5,919 nucleotides of DNA from Clostridia bacterium. GTDB lineage: Bacteria > Bacillota > Clostridia > Christensenellales > Borkfalkiaceae. How positions within the stretch are numbered: position 1 is the first letter of the stretch; each line of letters begins with the position of its first letter. Shown piece by piece: positions 4,725-5,919 of the stretch. A program made the position numbers and the translations under genes. The DNA lies in contig JAIDOO010000074.1 in the NCBI GenBank assembly GCA_029063275.1, positions 1-5,919 on the forward strand. Direction: 5' to 3'. The notes beneath the pieces are model-generated. The model was not told the DNA's origin. It searched no databases and was given only the letters and a program-made list of their open reading frames with translations.

Positions 4725-5919
4725 TTAAAGAATTATGCAGATAACTCCGCCCTTGCCCTCGTTTACTATTCTGGTTATCGCACGGCGCATTTTGTTTTTC
4801 GTTTCGTCGTGCATACCCGAAACCTTGCCCGAAAGCCCTTCCTTTACCATACCGCGGAGAGATTTGCCGAATACGTTGGTATCCCACATTCCCTCGGGAT
4901 TGTTCTCAAAGCCGTTCATCATACCCTGAACAATGCCCTCGCTCTGCGCGGCGCTTCCCATTATGGGGCTGACCTCGCCCGTTACGTCTATTTTAACAAT
5001 GTGATAGCTGGGCGCGGTGGCACGGAGCTTTATTCCCACGCTTCCGCCCTGGCGCACCATTTTGGGCTGCTCTAAACTCATATCAGAGTCGTCGGGCTGG
5101 ACAATGCCGTAGCCGTTGATTTTGGCGCACTCGAACGCGTCCTTAATTTTATCGTAACTGCGCTTTGCTTCCGCAGTTCCGCGGACGTAGCGCATAAGGG
5201 TAAATTCGTCCGCAATTTCGTCGCCCGCAATTTCAGACAGCATATTGTAGAAAATACCGTCCTTTGCAAAGGCGGTGATTTCTGCCCTGCCGTCAGAAAG
5301 ATTTAACGAAATGTTCGCCTCTTCGTTCCAGTATCCGCAACCCTCCGTCATATTGTCGAGAACGGAGCAGTCCTTCATTCTTGAAATCTGCGGAGCGACG
5401 GCGCGGACCCTGTCTAAAAGCTCGCACACTGCGGAAGAATCGGGAGGCAGAAATCTCATCCAATCGGGAATATTTACGTCGAACGACGTTACGGGGAATT
5501 CAAACAATACTGCCTTTAAAATATTCATAAGCCCGTCGGCGTCCAGTCTTTCGCAGTTGGTGGCGATAACCGTCGTCCCGTACTTTGCTTCGAGCTCGGC
5601 TTTGAGGGCGCGCGCCGCCGCAGTGCCGGGGTCTACGCAGTTTAAAACGATAACGAAGGGTTTGCCTATATTGCTCAGTCTTTTAACTGTGCGCTCCTCC
5701 GCCTCGATATAGCCCTCGCGTGCAATATCGGCGATACTGCCGTCGGTAGTTACCAGTATTCCTATTGTGGAATGTTCGCTTATAACCTTTTCGGTGCCGA
5801 GCGCCGCCGCCTCGGAAAAAGGCAGGGGGCTGTCGCTCCACGGCGTGTTGACAAGACGGGGTTTGCCGTCCTCTTCGAATCCGGAAGCTCCGTCCGCAAC
5901 GAAGCCCACGCAGTCTATA
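4725..5919 (-). CDS. spoIVA: Stage IV sporulation protein A, coat-basement ATPase, 5' end outside the window
   Basis: Role (known): SpoIVA binds ATP, polymerises on the outer forespore membrane and forms the platform for spore coat assembly, and it is needed for cortex formation; SpoVM anchors it. Seen: 397 residues are present, from the Walker B motif DCVG (codons at 5915-5907) to the stop. Hallmarks in order are VNTPW, ISEHSTIGILVTTDGSIADI, YIEAEERTV, GKPFVIVLN, GYGIVQP, DMSLEQP, IVNEGKG and the C-terminus GGVICIIL. Compared from memory with the 492-residue Bacillus subtilis protein, the part from DCVG onward has the same length, so about 95 residues, including the Walker A loop, are missing only because the window ends. 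GTG at 5909 is the Val of DCVG and not a start. Expected regulation in the family is by sigma-E in the mother cell; that promoter lies outside. Identification is near certain. Confidence 0.97.
   Translation of the reverse strand, partial: IDCVGFVADGASGFEEDGKPRLVNTPWSDSPLPFSEAAALGTEKVISEHSTIGILVTTDGSIADIAREGYIEAEERTVKRLSNIGKPFVIVLNCVDPGTAAARALKAELEAKYGTTVIATNCERLDADGLMNILKAVLFEFPVTSFDVNIPDWMRFLPPDSSAVCELLDRVRAVAPQISRMKDCSVLDNMTEGCGYWNEEANISLNLSDGRAEITAFAKDGIFYNMLSEIAGDEIADEFTLMRYVRGTAEAKRSYDKIKDAFECAKINGYGIVQPDDSDMSLEQPKMVRQGGSVGIKLRATAPSYHIVKIDVTGEVSPIMGSAAQSEGIVQGMMNGFENNPEGMWDTNVFGKSLRGMVKEGLSGKVSGMHDETKNKMRRAITRIVNEGKGGVICIIL

Overview
The window comes from an endospore-forming Firmicute, most likely an uncultured or gut-type member of the Clostridia. 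The main evidence is an unmistakable spoIVA (stage IV sporulation protein A), which enters from the right edge on the minus strand. Base composition is moderate. Shine-Dalgarno sites are strong, and intrinsic terminators separate compact units. The exact genus cannot be read from the sequence.

Layout from right to left. (1) 5919-4725, minus: spoIVA. About 95 N-terminal residues, including the Walker A loop, lie outside the window; the DCVG Walker B motif through to the C-terminus is present. (2) 4678-4714: a perfect 15-bp stem-loop shared by the converging ends of spoIVA and a small plus-strand gene. (3) 4516-4668, plus: a 50-residue lysine-rich protein of unknown function. It has a GGAGG ribosome site and, upstream, an exact match to the forespore sigma-G promoter pattern (GTATA, 17 nt, CATAATA). 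(4) 4288-4515: a divergent intergenic region with AT-rich tracts, carrying promoters in both directions. (5) 4287-364, minus: a giant 1307-residue cytoplasmic, acidic protein. It is built from a 21-residue coiled-coil repeat array, a middle tract of degenerate helical repeats, fourteen 29-35 residue helical repeats, a Glu/Asp tract, and a compact C-terminal domain of unknown function. (6) 251-282: its intrinsic terminator. (7) 218-1, minus: the start of a gene whose product has an extremely Lys/Arg-rich N-terminus; it runs off the left edge.

SpoIVA is the ATPase that polymerises on the forespore surface to form the base of the spore coat. The 50-residue gene sits next to it and appears to have its own forespore-type promoter, so it is a candidate uncharacterised spore protein. 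The giant repeat protein has the architecture of a long filamentous or scaffold protein, with no signal peptide or membrane segment. A link to sporulation is suggested only by its position next to these genes. No RNA genes, CRISPR array, insertion sequence or phage gene was seen.
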